Assembly: GCA_900129675.1 (NCBI GenBank)
Contig: FSRD01000001.1
Location: 4,267,501-4,331,500 of the forward strand
DNA from: Bradyrhizobium erythrophlei
Lineage (GTDB): Bacteria > Pseudomonadota > Alphaproteobacteria > Rhizobiales > Xanthobacteraceae
Direction: 5' to 3'
Length of the DNA stretch: 64,000 nucleotides
Shown here: positions 38,041 through 47,281 of the stretch, piece after piece
How positions within the stretch are numbered: position 1 is the first letter of the stretch
Layout: each line of letters starts with the position of its first letter
The notes under the pieces: generated by a model
What the model saw: only the letters and a program-made list of their open reading frames with translations
Databases searched by the model: none
What the model was told of the DNA's origin: nothing
Translations under genes and position numbers: made by a program

Positions 38041-38802
38041 ATGTCCGGACTGCCGCGTTCCTCGCATGCGCTCGTAACCGGCGGTGGACGGGGCATCGGC
38101 CGCGCGATCGCATCGGCGCTGGTGCAGGCGGGCGCGACCGTCACCGTGCTTGGCCGCAATCGCGAAACGCTGGATAACGCCGTAGCCCTGGGCGCCGCGC
38201 ATTTCGCCGCCGTCGCCGATGTGGCGGATCAGGCCTCCGTCAGCGCGGCGATCGCGCAAGCCGCCGGGCGGCAGCCGATCGACATCCTGATCGCCAACGC
38301 GGGCGCGGCCGAATCCGCGCCGTTCGGCAAATCCGATGCGGCGCTGTTTGCCCGCATGATGGACATCAATTTCATGGGCGTGGTGCATGCCGCGCAGGCG
38401 GTATTGCCTGGCATGGTCGAGCGTCGCCGCGGACGCATTGTTGCGGTCGCCTCGACCGCCGGCCTCAAGGGCTACGCCTATGTCAGCGCCTACGCTGCTG
38501 CCAAACATGCGGTGATCGGCCTGGTGCGCTCGCTGGCGCTGGAGACGGCCAAAAGCGGCGTCACCGTCAACGCCGTCTGTCCGGGCTTTACCGAAACCGA
38601 TCTGCTCGAAGGCAGCATCGACAACATCATGCGCAAGACCGGCCGCAGCCGCGAGCAGGCCACGGCTGAGCTGGCGAAACACAATCCGCAGGGCCGCCTG
38701 GTGGCGTCGTCGGAAGTCGCCGACGCCGTGCTTTGGCTGTGCGGCGAGGGCGCGAGCTCAGTCACCGGCCAGGCCATCGCCGTTGCCGGCGGAGAAATAT
38801 GA
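38041..38802 (+). CDS. Short-chain dehydrogenase/reductase
   Basis: 253 residues. ALVTGGGRGIGRAIASAL is the cofactor loop (TGxxxGIG), LIANAGAAES the NAG motif, ASTAGLKGYAYVSAYAAAKH holds the catalytic serine and Y-x-x-x-K, and VNAVCPGFTETDLL the PG motif. It probably oxidises a 3-hydroxyacyl-CoA-type intermediate of the aromatic pathway, since an enoyl-CoA hydratase follows 60 bases on. Confidence 0.92.
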   Translation: MSGLPRSSHALVTGGGRGIGRAIASALVQAGATVTVLGRNRETLDNAVALGAAHFAAVADVADQASVSAAIAQAAGRQPIDILIANAGAAESAPFGKSDAALFARMMDINFMGVVHAAQAVLPGMVERRRGRIVAVASTAGLKGYAYVSAYAAAKHAVIGLVRSLALETAKSGVTVNAVCPGFTETDLLEGSIDNIMRKTGRSREQATAELAKHNPQGRLVASSEVADAVLWLCGEGASSVTGQAIAVAGGEI

Positions 38803-38861
38803 ACGGCCGGGATGACGCGCCGTCCAGCCATCCAGCAAAGATGTATTCGCAAGGAGATTCC

Positions 38862-39698
38862 ATGAGCAAGCCGGCCAATCCCGTGACGCTGCCGCTGGCG
38901 GACTATACGCCAAAGCATTTCCTGCTGGCCGTGGTCGACAGCGTCGCCACCGTGACGCTGAACCGTCCCGAGCGAAAAAATCCGCTGACCTTCGACAGCT
39001 ATCGCGAGCTGACGGATTTCTTCCGCGCCTGCGCGATGGACGACCAGGTCAAGACCATCGTCGTGTCAGGGGCCGGCGGAAACTTCTCCTCGGGTGGCGA
39101 CGTGTTCGAGATCATCGGTCCATTGGTGCAGATGGACACCAAGGGTCTCACTGCGTTTACCCGCATGACCGGCGATCTGGTCAAGGCGATGCGGGCCTGC
39201 CCGCAGCCGATTATCGCGGCCGTCGATGGCATCTGCGCCGGCGCCGGCGCGATCATCGCCATGGCCTCGGACATGCGCCTGGCGGCAACCGGCGCCAAGG
39301 TCGCGTTCCTGTTCAACAAGGTCGGCCTTTCCGGCTGCGATATGGGCGCGTGCGCGATCCTGCCGCGCATCATCGGACAGTCGCGCGCCTCGGAACTGCT
39401 CTATACCGGCCGCTTCATGACCGTGGAGGAGGGCGAGCGCTGGGGCTTCTTCAGCCGCATCGTCGCCCCCGATCACGTGCTGGCGCAGGCCCAATTGCTG
39501 GCCAAGCAGGTGTCCGAAGGCCCGACCTTCGCCAACACCATGACCAAGCGGATGCTGGCGATGGAATGGGCGATGTCAGTCGAGGAGGCGATCGAGGCCG
39601 AAGCCGTGGCCCAGGCCCTGTGCATGACGACCGAAGATTTCGCCCGCGCGTTCGAGGCATTTTCGCGCAAGCTGACGCCGGCGTTCCAGGGTAATTGA
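38862..39698 (+). CDS. Enoyl-CoA hydratase/isomerase family protein
   Basis: 278 residues from ATG 38862 with AAGGAG upstream. Crotonase fold: VATVTLNRPERKNPLTFDSY, ISGx-type oxyanion VVSGAGGNFSSGGDVFEI, and CAGAGAIIAMASDMRLAATG with the second oxyanion glycine. Its likely role is hydration or ring-opening in the CoA-thioester branch. It lies in one unit with the SDR and is followed by a palindromic repeat and then the hydroxylase gene. Confidence 0.92.
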   Translation: MSKPANPVTLPLADYTPKHFLLAVVDSVATVTLNRPERKNPLTFDSYRELTDFFRACAMDDQVKTIVVSGAGGNFSSGGDVFEIIGPLVQMDTKGLTAFTRMTGDLVKAMRACPQPIIAAVDGICAGAGAIIAMASDMRLAATGAKVAFLFNKVGLSGCDMGACAILPRIIGQSRASELLYTGRFMTVEEGERWGFFSRIVAPDHVLAQAQLLAKQVSEGPTFANTMTKRMLAMEWAMSVEEAIEAEAVAQALCMTTEDFARAFEAFSRKLTPAFQGN

Positions 39699-39715
39699 AG
39701 ATTGGGATGTTGATC

Positions 39716-39795
39716 GTCATGGCCGGGCTTGTCCCGGCCATCCACGTCTTTCTTGCTTCCGCACCCTGAAGACGTGGATGCCCCGGCATAGGCGA
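39716..39795. repeat. Intergenic palindromic repeat
   Basis: ATGGCCGGG-CTTGT-CCCGGCCAT forms a strong stem, followed by CCACGTCTT ... AAGACGTGG, a second inverted pair. This is the type of dispersed intergenic palindrome often seen in Bradyrhizobium and Rhodopseudomonas genomes. It may also act as a terminator for the hydratase gene. Confidence 0.6.
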
Positions 39796-39823
39796 GCGGA
39801 GGGGTGAGGGGGCTTGCCGGAAA

Positions 39824-39845
39824 ATTGTTTTAGGTTTAAAACAAT
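39824..39845. promoter_or_regulatory. Perfect inverted repeat upstream of the hydroxylase gene
   Basis: ATTGTTTT-AGGTTT-AAAACAAT, eight perfect pairs around a six-base centre, ends 37 bases before the start of the aminobenzoyl-CoA-type hydroxylase gene. The centre overlaps AGGTTTAAAACA, close to the motifs before 38041 and 58243. Size and symmetry suit a MarR-family dimer. Confidence 0.5.
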
Positions 39846-39882
39846 ATCCGGATGGCCCCCGTAACCTGCTTTGGAGTGGCGC

Positions 39883-42234
39883 ATGAAGATTGCGATCATC
39901 GGTGGCGGACCGGCTGGTCTCTATGCTGCGATCCTGCTGAAAAAGCAGCGGCCGCAGGCCGAGATCACGGTCTACGAGCGCAACCGTGCCGACGACACCT
40001 TTGGCTTCGGCGTGGTGTTCTCGGATGCGACGCTGGATAATTTCGAGAAATACGATTCCCCGAGCTACCGCCGCATCACCGAGGAATTCGCCTATTGGGA
40101 CGACATCGCCGTGCATTTTCGCGGCACGGTGCACCGCGTCGGCGGCAACGGCTTTTGCGGCTGCTCGCGCCGCATGCTGCTGTTGATCCTGCAGGAACGG
40201 GCGCGCGAACTCGGTGTCACGCTATTGTTCGAAACCGACGTCGACGACGAGCGCCGCTTTGCCGATGCCGATTTGATCGTTCTGGCCGACGGCATCAACA
40301 GCCGCTTCCGTGACAAATACGCCGATCATTTCAGCCCCGAAGTCGACCTGCGCTCGAACAAGTTCGCCTGGATGGGCTCGACCCGGCCGCTCGATGCCTT
40401 CACGTTCATTTTCCAGGAGACCGAGTGGGGGCCGTTCATCGCCCACGCCTATCAATACGAGGCCGGCCGCTCGACCTGGGTCTTCGAGACCGACGCCGGG
40501 ACGTTCCAGCGTGCCGGGCTCGAGGGCCTGAGCGAGCGGCAATCCGCCGATCGCATGGCCGAGATCTTCGGCTGGTTCCTGGAAGGCCATCCGCTGCTGA
40601 CCAACCGTTCGATGTGGCGCAATTTCCCGATGATCCGCAGCGAGCGCTGGGTCAAGGACAACATGGTGCTGCTCGGCGACGCCAAGGCGACGGCGCATTT
40701 CTCGATCGGCTCCGGCACCAAGCTCGCGATGGAAGATGCCATTGCGCTGGCCAAGGCGATGGCGGATTCACCGACGGTCGAGCGCGCTTTACAGAAATAC
40801 GAGCACGGCCGGCGCGAGGAGGTCGAGAAGACCCAGCACGCCGCTGACGTCTCGCTGGTGTGGTTCGAGCATGTCGACCGGTTCTGGGATTTCGATCCCG
40901 TGCAATTCGCGTTCGGGGTCATGACCCGCGCCAAGGCCATCACCTACGACAACCTCACGCTCCGCGCGCCCGACTTCGTGGCGCAAGTCGACAAGGCGTT
41001 CGCCCGGCAGGTCCGCGCCAAGGGCTTTGACGTCAATCTCGACAAGCCGCTGGCGCCGATGTTCCAGCCGCTGAAGCTGCGCGAGATGGCGGTCGCCAAC
41101 CGCGCCGTGGTGTCGCCGATGTGCATGTATTCAGCAAAGGAGGGCGTGCCCGGCGATTTCCATCTGGTGCATTACGGCTCGCGCGCCATCGGCGGCGCCG
41201 GGCTGATTTTCACCGAGATGACCTGCGTCGGCCGCGACGCCCGCATCACGCCCGGCTGCACCGGGCTCTGGAACGACGAACAGCAGGCGGCGTGGACGCG
41301 GATTGTCGATTTCGTGCACGCCAACTCGGCGGCAAAAATCTGCCTGCAGCTTGGCCATGCCGGCCGCAAGGGCGCGACTAAGCTGATGTGGGACGGCATG
41401 GACCGGCCGCTGGAGCAGGGCGGTTGGGATGTCGTGTCGGCGTCGCCGATTCCTTATTTTCCCGATAGCCAGGTGCCGCGCGAGCTGGACCGGTCAGCAA
41501 TGGACCGCATCAAATCCGAATTCGTCGCGGCCGCCGAGCGCGGCGAGGCTTGCGGCTTCGACATGCTGGAGCTGCATTGCGCCCACGGCTATCTCCTGGC
41601 GAGTTTCATCTCGCCGCTGACCAACCAGCGTACCGATGAATACGGCGGCACGCTCGCCAACCGGCTGCGCTATCCGCTCGAAATATTCGAGGCGATGCGC
41701 GCGGCGTGGCCGGCGCACAAGCCGATGTCGGTGCGCATCTCCGCCACCGACTGGGCCGAAGGCGGCATCACCGGCGACGACGCGGTGACGATCGCCCGGG
41801 CGTTCGGCGAGGCCGGCGTCGATCTGGTCGACGTCTCCACCGGCCAGACCGTGCGCGATGCCCAGCCGGTGTACGGCCGGATGTTCCAGACGCCGTTTTC
41901 CGAGCAGGTCCGTAACGAGGCCAGGGTTGCGACCATGTGCGTCGGCAACATCACGACATCAGATCAGGCCAATACCATCCTCGCCGCCGGCCGCGCCGAT
42001 TTGGTGGCGCTCGGCCGGCCGCATTTGGTCGACCCGTTTTTCACAATGCGGGCGGCAGCCTGGTATGGCGCCTCGGAGATTGCCTGTCCGCCGCAATATC
42101 TGCCCGGCAAGGAGCAGATTTTCCGCAATAGCGTCCGCGACCGGCAGGATTTCGACGACCTCAAAATTAAGGGTAAGCCCAAAACGCGCGCCGAGCTGAA
42201 GGCGGAGGCAACAAAGCGGCTTGCGGCCGAATAA
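39883..42234 (+). CDS. Bifunctional aryl-CoA hydroxylase / flavin oxidoreductase (2-aminobenzoyl-CoA monooxygenase/reductase type)
   Basis: 783 residues, two fused enzymes. The N-terminal half (1-390) is an FAD monooxygenase: MKIAIIGGGPAGLYAAILLK, and MVLLGDAKATAHFSIGSGTK (GD motif). The C-terminal half (about 400-780) is an Old-Yellow-Enzyme-type reductase: FQPLKLREMAVANRAVVSPM, LHCAHGYLLASFISPLTNQR. This fusion and length fit 2-aminobenzoyl-CoA monooxygenase/reductase, known from Azoarcus evansii, and the related salicylyl-CoA 5-hydroxylases. With the amine-handling genes in the second half, aminobenzoyl-CoA is the likelier substrate. Confidence 0.87.
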   Translation: MKIAIIGGGPAGLYAAILLKKQRPQAEITVYERNRADDTFGFGVVFSDATLDNFEKYDSPSYRRITEEFAYWDDIAVHFRGTVHRVGGNGFCGCSRRMLLLILQERARELGVTLLFETDVDDERRFADADLIVLADGINSRFRDKYADHFSPEVDLRSNKFAWMGSTRPLDAFTFIFQETEWGPFIAHAYQYEAGRSTWVFETDAGTFQRAGLEGLSERQSADRMAEIFGWFLEGHPLLTNRSMWRNFPMIRSERWVKDNMVLLGDAKATAHFSIGSGTKLAMEDAIALAKAMADSPTVERALQKYEHGRREEVEKTQHAADVSLVWFEHVDRFWDFDPVQFAFGVMTRAKAITYDNLTLRAPDFVAQVDKAFARQVRAKGFDVNLDKPLAPMFQPLKLREMAVANRAVVSPMCMYSAKEGVPGDFHLVHYGSRAIGGAGLIFTEMTCVGRDARITPGCTGLWNDEQQAAWTRIVDFVHANSAAKICLQLGHAGRKGATKLMWDGMDRPLEQGGWDVVSASPIPYFPDSQVPRELDRSAMDRIKSEFVAAAERGEACGFDMLELHCAHGYLLASFISPLTNQRTDEYGGTLANRLRYPLEIFEAMRAAWPAHKPMSVRISATDWAEGGITGDDAVTIARAFGEAGVDLVDVSTGQTVRDAQPVYGRMFQTPFSEQVRNEARVATMCVGNITTSDQANTILAAGRADLVALGRPHLVDPFFTMRAAAWYGASEIACPPQYLPGKEQIFRNSVRDRQDFDDLKIKGKPKTRAELKAEATKRLAAE

Positions 42235-42255
42235 CGGCCTGTGCGACGCTCTATC

Positions 42256-42393
42256 GCTCCCTCGCCCCGCTCTTGCGGGGAGAGGGTTGGGGTGAGGGGC
42301 TCTTTTCGCGAGCGAGATCGTGGTGAGTGCGGTACCCCCTCACCCGGCGTGCGTTGCACGCCGACCTCTCCCCGCAGGCGGGGAGAGGTGAAA
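42256..42393. repeat. Long imperfect palindromic intergenic repeat
   Basis: Two arms, one around CCCCGCTCTTGCGGGGAGAG and TTGGGGTGAGGGG, the other CCCCTCACCC ... GACCTCTCCCCGCAGGCGGG, can pair with each other and each also holds its own hairpin. The pattern belongs to a well-known class of dispersed alphaproteobacterial intergenic repeats. It lies between two catabolic genes read in the same direction. Confidence 0.7.
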
Positions 42394-42420
42394 GAGCGGC
42401 GGGTAGAGTGGAGTAGGCTG

Positions 42421-43674
42421 ATGAAAGCGATCATCGTCGGAGGCGGCATTGGCGGCCTCACCACTGCGCTGATGTTGCGCGCGCGGGGGCTCGATTGCGA
42501 GCTGTATGAGCAATCGGACACGATCCGCGAACTCGGTGTCGGCATCAACACGCTGCCGCATGCGATCCGCGAACTCGCTGGCCTCGGCCTGCTCGACCGG
42601 CTGGACGCGGTCGCGATCCGCACCGATGAATTGTACTATCTCAATCGCCACGGCCAGCAGGTCTGGCGCGAGCCACGCGGGCTTGGCGCCGGCCATGACG
42701 TGCCGCAATTCTCGATCCATCGTGGCCGCCTGCAGGGCGTGATCCATGCCGTGGTCGAGGAGCGGCTGGGCAAGGACGCAATCCATACCGGTTGCCGGCT
42801 CGGCGCCTTCACCCAGGACGAAGGCGGCGTGTCAGCGCATTTCTTCGATCGCACCGGCGCGCATATCCATACCACACGCGGCGACATTCTGATCGGCGCC
42901 GACGGCATCCATTCGCGGGTGCGCGAAACGCTGTTTCCCGACGAGGGACCGCCGTGCTGGAACGGCCTGATGCTGTGGCGCGGCGCGCGCGATTGGCCGG
43001 CGTTCCTGACCGGGCGCTCAATGATCGTGGCCGGCGGCCTTCATGCCAAGGTGGTGGTGTATCCGATCGCGGAAGGATCGAGCCCGGCCAGCCGCCTGAC
43101 CAACTGGGCGGTGCTGGTGAAGATCGGCGATGGCGCGTCGCCGCCGCCGCGCCGCGAGGATTGGTCGCGGCCCGGCAAGCGCGACGAATTGATGCCGCAT
43201 GTGGAACGGTTTTCGGTGCCCTATGTCGACGTACGCTCGCTGATTTCGGCGACGCCGGAATTTTATGAATACCCCTGCTGCGACCGCGATCCACTGCCCT
43301 ATTGGTCGAGCGGGCGCGTCACGCTGCTCGGCGACGCCGCGCATCCGATGTATCCGGTCGGATCGAACGGCGCGTCGCAGGCGATCCTCGATGCCCGCGC
43401 GCTGGCGGATGCGCTGGTGCGCTCCGAGCATCCGCGCCAGGCGCTGGTGGCCTACGAGCAAAAGCGGCTGCCGATGACGGCGGAGATCGTGCGTTCGAAC
43501 CGGCGCGGTGGCCCCGAAGGCGTGATCGACGCGGTCGAGCAACTGGCGCCCGACGGCTTTACCGATATCGACAAGGTGCTGAGCCACGCGCAGCGCGAAG
43601 CCATCGTGCGCGGCTACGCGACAAAGGCCGGCTTTGCAGCGCCGCCGCCGGGCCTCACGGCGGTGCGGGCGTAA
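42421..43674 (+). CDS. FAD-dependent aromatic monooxygenase
   Basis: 417 residues from ATG 42421. KAIIVGGGIGGLTTALMLRA is the FAD GxGxxG loop; DILIGADGIHSRVRETLFP is the DG motif and VTLLGDAAHPMYPVGSNGAS the GD motif of class A flavoprotein hydroxylases. It resembles PhzS/salicylate-hydroxylase-like proteins. An upstream open frame covers the palindromic repeat and is not coding. It may hydroxylate a free aromatic acid before or beside the CoA route. Confidence 0.88.
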   Translation: MKAIIVGGGIGGLTTALMLRARGLDCELYEQSDTIRELGVGINTLPHAIRELAGLGLLDRLDAVAIRTDELYYLNRHGQQVWREPRGLGAGHDVPQFSIHRGRLQGVIHAVVEERLGKDAIHTGCRLGAFTQDEGGVSAHFFDRTGAHIHTTRGDILIGADGIHSRVRETLFPDEGPPCWNGLMLWRGARDWPAFLTGRSMIVAGGLHAKVVVYPIAEGSSPASRLTNWAVLVKIGDGASPPPRREDWSRPGKRDELMPHVERFSVPYVDVRSLISATPEFYEYPCCDRDPLPYWSSGRVTLLGDAAHPMYPVGSNGASQAILDARALADALVRSEHPRQALVAYEQKRLPMTAEIVRSNRRGGPEGVIDAVEQLAPDGFTDIDKVLSHAQREAIVRGYATKAGFAAPPPGLTAVRA

Positions 43675-43690
43675 GGCTAGCCGCAAGTCC

Positions 43691-43737
43691 GACGTCATCC
43701 CGGCGTAACGGCGAAGCCGTTACGCCGGGATGACGTC
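43691..43737. terminator. Perfect 22-pair hairpin after the monooxygenase gene
   Basis: GACGTCATCCCGGCGTAACG plus GC pairs perfectly with its reverse complement around a three-base loop GAA, 17 bases after the monooxygenase stop. No T-run follows. It is either a copy of a dispersed palindrome or a strong bidirectional terminator closing the left half of the catabolic cluster. Confidence 0.7.
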
Positions 43738-43739
43738 CT

Positions 43740-44160
43740 GTGTGTCTCACGGTGGGTTTCGCTGCGCTCTACCTACCCTACAGACTGATGCTAAAATCTG
43801 CCCGACGAGACTGAGCAAGAACCTGTTTAGCTAGTGGGAACGGATTGTGGTTGGTTGTTTTCGGTCACTGACAGGATTTGTGTCCAGAAAGCCCGGAGAA
43901 TGAGGCTGAGGCAGTTCAGGATGGCTGTGGGAACGCCAATGGGGGCTACGGCAAGAATGATGGCTTAGAAGGGTCACCGACCATCGCAGGACACCTATGC
44001 TGTATCTATCTGCTCGGCAGCGCGGCCCTCGCCGAAGCCAAGCGCGGCGACGATGTCAATGATCGGCTGGCGACCGAACTCGACAGGCTGGCAGACTATC
44101 GCGCGGCATGAGGAACGGCAGCACCCTTCGGCGATGAGCCGTTCATTGATGAGGTTGCGC
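43740..44160. other. Intergenic, no gene recognised
   Basis: Several short frames, none with a family signature. One plus-strand frame (43878-44111) ends AEAKRGDDVNDRLATELDRL but lacks support. Confidence 0.4.
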
Positions 44161-44521
44161 ATCCAATGCTGGACAGGGGCCTATTTGGGGCCTGAGCCGA
44201 TCCGCTCAGGTCAATTCCAGCCTTGCGCATGGTCAGCAAGGCCTCCTGGTAGCCAATGCCAAGACCGCGCAGCGCAAGGTCGAGAACGTCGCCGCGCACA
44301 TGGGCATCGCGCTGACCGAGCATGACACCGTGCTGCTGCGTGCGCGCTCGGCGGTCGCCTTCATCGAGGAACGGATCGCGCAGGCGCAAGCCGCTGGCGA
44401 GCTGTCATGGTTCAATTCGGCCTATCGCGCGTGGCGGCTCGAAGCCAAGCAGCAAGGTCGCGGCATGTCCTATGCCGAGGCCCGAGCCCGCCTGCGGCAT
44501 TTTTCGGCAAATTCTCACTAA
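44133..44521 (+). pseudogene. Unrecognised helical protein fragment
   Basis: A continuous frame from about 44133 to the stop at 44521 encodes a helical, charged protein (KTAQRKVENVAAHMGIALTE, AVAFIEERIAQAQAAGELSW, RGMSYAEARARLRHF). An ATG occurs only at 44300, well inside the coding-like stretch, which suggests a 5'-truncated gene. The flavour is phage-like or plasmid-like; I cannot name the family. Confidence 0.4.
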
Positions 44522-44707
44522 CGAAAGCCAGATCAATCCAAAACGGATCTTCCCTCCACTGCAGGGAATTGATTTTTCAGTTTCCGGTTGATCTCTTCAC
44601 GCGCGCAGGCGCGGCCCGAAGTGTGTGGCTGTGCCCGCACCCTACTGGAACGCGAACGGCTTAACCGGCTTCATTGAACGAGGCCGGTGTTTTCTTGGGA
44701 GCTGCGC

Positions 44708-44941
44708 ATGGGCATCCTGATCAGCTTTCTGAACCTGCCGCTGTATCTCGCGATCATCATTTTCGTCGCCTATGCGATCAAATGGTTGATCACCAGCTTC
44801 CTCGGCTCGAGCATCGACGCCAACCTGCTCAAATGGGGCCAGATCATCGTCGGCCTGCTGTGCATCATCGCCATCGTGGTGTGGCTCACTGGCGTGCTGG
44901 GCCTCGGCGGTGGCCTGCCGCACTTTTGGGTCTACCGCTAG
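44708..44941 (+). CDS. Small inner-membrane protein
   Basis: 77 residues from ATG 44708 with GGGAG upstream. Two membrane helices (PLYLAIIIFVAYAIKWLITS and IIVGLLCIIAIVVWLTGVLG) are separated by a short polar loop, ending in LPHFWVYR. Two-helix arrangement as in small holin-like or Yip-type proteins, but no family recognised. The next small gene begins 71 bases on. Confidence 0.6.
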   Translation: MGILISFLNLPLYLAIIIFVAYAIKWLITSFLGSSIDANLLKWGQIIVGLLCIIAIVVWLTGVLGLGGGLPHFWVYR

Positions 44942-45012
44942 GCAGTCGCAATTCGATCCGCTGCCACCGGCCGATCCGCACACGCCGAACATTTGCAAAG
45001 GGTGTTGAGCTG

Positions 45013-45255
45013 ATGGCCTTACTGTTCAGCAGCCTGATCGTATTGCATCTGGTCGTGCTGCACACCGTGGACGGGCATGAGGTCAGCATTAATCCGGCGC
45101 TCGTCACCAGCTTGCACGCGGCCAAGAAAAATCAGGAGAACCAGCTGCTGGTCAACGACGTGCGCTGCGTGGTCGGCTTGGCCGATGGAAAGTTCGTGAG
45201 TGTGGCCGAGAGCTGTGATGTGGTGCGGAAACTGCTTCGGGAGGAGAACCACTGA
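45013..45255 (+). CDS. Small protein, FlbD-like pattern
   Basis: 80 residues from ATG 45013. The body VVLHTVDGHEVSINPALVTS and DGKFVSVAESCDVVRKLL has the layout of FlbD-type small proteins (a strand with N-P-x-L-I/V, then a V-x-E-S-x-x-x-V end). No flagellar gene is near, so FlbD function is not implied. May be co-transcribed with the small membrane protein upstream. Confidence 0.5.
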   Translation: MALLFSSLIVLHLVVLHTVDGHEVSINPALVTSLHAAKKNQENQLLVNDVRCVVGLADGKFVSVAESCDVVRKLLREENH

Positions 45256-45525
45256 TGGGCGGTCCTGCTTCCGCTTTCGGCGGCATAGCGGACTAGGCGG
45301 GGCTTGCTGTTGGCTCGACCCGGTCGCGAATGACCCGGAGCGGTCATCAGAGATTGGCCAGAAGCGGCCGAGCCACGCCTCATTATGAGTTTTGACTCTT
45401 AGCTACTTTCCGGCGCAAAATTGGATGACGTTGGCTTTTGGATAGAATCGACTGGTTTGCGGAAAACTGCAAGATCGGACGGATTTGGGTTGACGTTTGT
45501 CGCGCCCCTTGATTCATTCTTATGA

Positions 45526-45873
45526 ATGATTCGAGAGCGGACCCTCCGAGCGCGTCAGAAGCTGGTCGGCAAATTGCCGATCACCGGCGAGTTGCTGCGC
45601 GGCTCGCTGCTGGAACGCACCATCCGACACACCAAAGGATGCCCGAAATGCGCGCGTGGCGAAGGGCATCACGTGTTTGTCTTGACGGTGACCTACCCGG
45701 GAGGACATACGCGCCAGTTCAGCGTGCGGCGCGAGCGGGTTGCCGAGGTGCGCCGCTGGCTGAGCAATTATCAGGACCTGAAGGAGGCGATCGAGACCGT
45801 TTGTGAGCTCAATCATGATCTGCTGCGTCCGGAACGGGCCGCATCGAAGAGGCGGAGGAAGCAGCATGATTGA
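45526..45873 (+). CDS. Zinc-ribbon-like accessory protein of element A (DUF6788-like)
   Basis: 115 residues. The core HTKGCPKCARGEGHHVFVLT has a C-x2-C knuckle followed by a beta-hairpin (PGGHTRQFSVRRERVAEVRR), then a helix. The same plan (C-x2-C, hairpin, helix) occurs in the minus-strand gene at 49036, also just upstream of a transposase. Its stop overlaps the transposase start by eight bases, which implies coupling. It may guide DNA binding of the transposase. Confidence 0.7.
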   Translation: MIRERTLRARQKLVGKLPITGELLRGSLLERTIRHTKGCPKCARGEGHHVFVLTVTYPGGHTRQFSVRRERVAEVRRWLSNYQDLKEAIETVCELNHDLLRPERAASKRRRKQHD

Positions 45874-47281
45874 GATGCGGCGGGCGCAGCTCAGCTTCGG
45901 CGACGGGCTGATCGCCGAGGAAGTGAGCGATCTTCGCGAAGACTGGATGAAACACGCCGATGCGGTGCTGGCGGATGAGGACATCGTCGCGGCCGTCTAC
46001 GAGGCTCTGGCAAGACGACATGCCAAGAGCCGCAGCCGCGGCCGGCGCGGTGCCCCAGCCGAGGTGGTGTTGCGGCTACTGATCCTCAAGCACATCCGCA
46101 ACTGGAGCTACCAAGTGCTCGAGCGCGAGGTGCGCGCCAATCTGGTGTACCGCGACTTCACCCGCGTCGGCGTCGGCAAGACACCCGATGCAAAGACGAT
46201 GGGACGTTGGGGTCTGGCAGTGGGGCCCGAGGTGGTCAAGCAGATTCACCAAAGGCTGGTGAAGCTGGCTCAAGCCAACGGGTTGGCAGCGGGGCGCAGA
46301 ATGCGCGTGGACACCACCGTGGTGGAGACCAACGTCCACTATCCGACCGATTCGAGCTTGTTGGGCGATGGCGTGCGGGTTCTGATCCGCACCATGAAAA
46401 GGATTGGCAAGATCGCCGGCGAGACTGGCGCCAAGCTGCGCGACCGCAGTCGCAGCGTGAAGCTGCGGGTCCTGGACATCGCCCGGGCGGCGCGCTCCAG
46501 AGCCAAGCAGAGCCGGGAGAAGCTCAATCGATCCTATGGCAAGCTGCTCAATGCGACCAGCCGAGTGGTGGGACAGGCGAAGCGGTTCTCCAAAGAGGTC
46601 GCCAGAGGAACCAAGCGCGCAAGGAACGTCCTGCAGCAGTTGGTGCTCGAAGGCCTGCGCCAGGAGCTCGACGCGATGGTGCCGCTGGTCAAGCAAGTGA
46701 TGAAGCAGACGAGAGCGCGTATCTTCCGCGGCGACACACACGCCGAAGGCAAGCTCCTCAGCGTGTTCGAGCCATCGACGGAGATCATTCGCAAGGGCAA
46801 GGCCGGCAAGCCGAACGAGTTCGGCAAGATGGTGAAGTTGCAGGAGGCCGAGGACCAGATCGTGATCGATTACGAGGTCTATGATCGGCGTCCGAGCGAT
46901 TCGGACCTGCTGATTGCCGCCATCGAGACGCATCGAGCAATGCTGGGACGTCCGCCGCACATGGTGGCAGCGGATGCCGCATTCTACTCCGCCAAGAACG
47001 AGGCAGCAGCGAAAGCCCAGGGCGTAAAACGCGTCTGCATTCCCAACCGCTCGACCAAGAGTCCCGAGCGCAAGCGTGAGCAAAGGAAGCGCTGGTTCCG
47101 CAACGGTCAGAAGTGGCGGACCGGCTGCGAGGGACGCATCAGCGTCTCCAAGCGGCGGCACGGTCTCAACCGCTGCCGATACAAGGGCGACGCCGGAATG
47201 AAGCGTTGGGTCGGGCTCGGCGTGATCGCCGACAACATCATCAACATCGGCCGTGCCATGGAAAAGCGGGCGGCGTCCTAA
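45866..47281 (+). CDS. DDE transposase of element A
   Basis: 471 residues from ATG 45866. N-terminal part: APAEVVLRLLILKHIRNWSY and REVRANLVYRDFTRVGVGKT. Core: RMRVDTTVVETNVHYPTDSS (first D), PHMVAADAAFYSAKNEAAAK (second D), and C-terminal WRTGCEGRISVSKRRHGLNR, MKRWVGLGVIADNIINI. A long helical insertion (about 185-290) lies between. Intact frame. Distantly similar to the transposase of element B. Confidence 0.88.
   Translation: MIEMRRAQLSFGDGLIAEEVSDLREDWMKHADAVLADEDIVAAVYEALARRHAKSRSRGRRGAPAEVVLRLLILKHIRNWSYQVLEREVRANLVYRDFTRVGVGKTPDAKTMGRWGLAVGPEVVKQIHQRLVKLAQANGLAAGRRMRVDTTVVETNVHYPTDSSLLGDGVRVLIRTMKRIGKIAGETGAKLRDRSRSVKLRVLDIARAARSRAKQSREKLNRSYGKLLNATSRVVGQAKRFSKEVARGTKRARNVLQQLVLEGLRQELDAMVPLVKQVMKQTRARIFRGDTHAEGKLLSVFEPSTEIIRKGKAGKPNEFGKMVKLQEAEDQIVIDYEVYDRRPSDSDLLIAAIETHRAMLGRPPHMVAADAAFYSAKNEAAAKAQGVKRVCIPNRSTKSPERKREQRKRWFRNGQKWRTGCEGRISVSKRRHGLNRCRYKGDAGMKRWVGLGVIADNIINIGRAMEKRAAS

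Noticed and set aside
42241..42420. N-terminal extension of the flavin monooxygenase
   Set aside because: The stretch is the palindromic intergenic repeat; the FAD motif starts right after ATG 42421.
44708..45255. Prophage remnant (holin-like small membrane protein plus small gene)
   Set aside because: Two small genes without any recognisable phage gene nearby are not enough; kept as unknowns.
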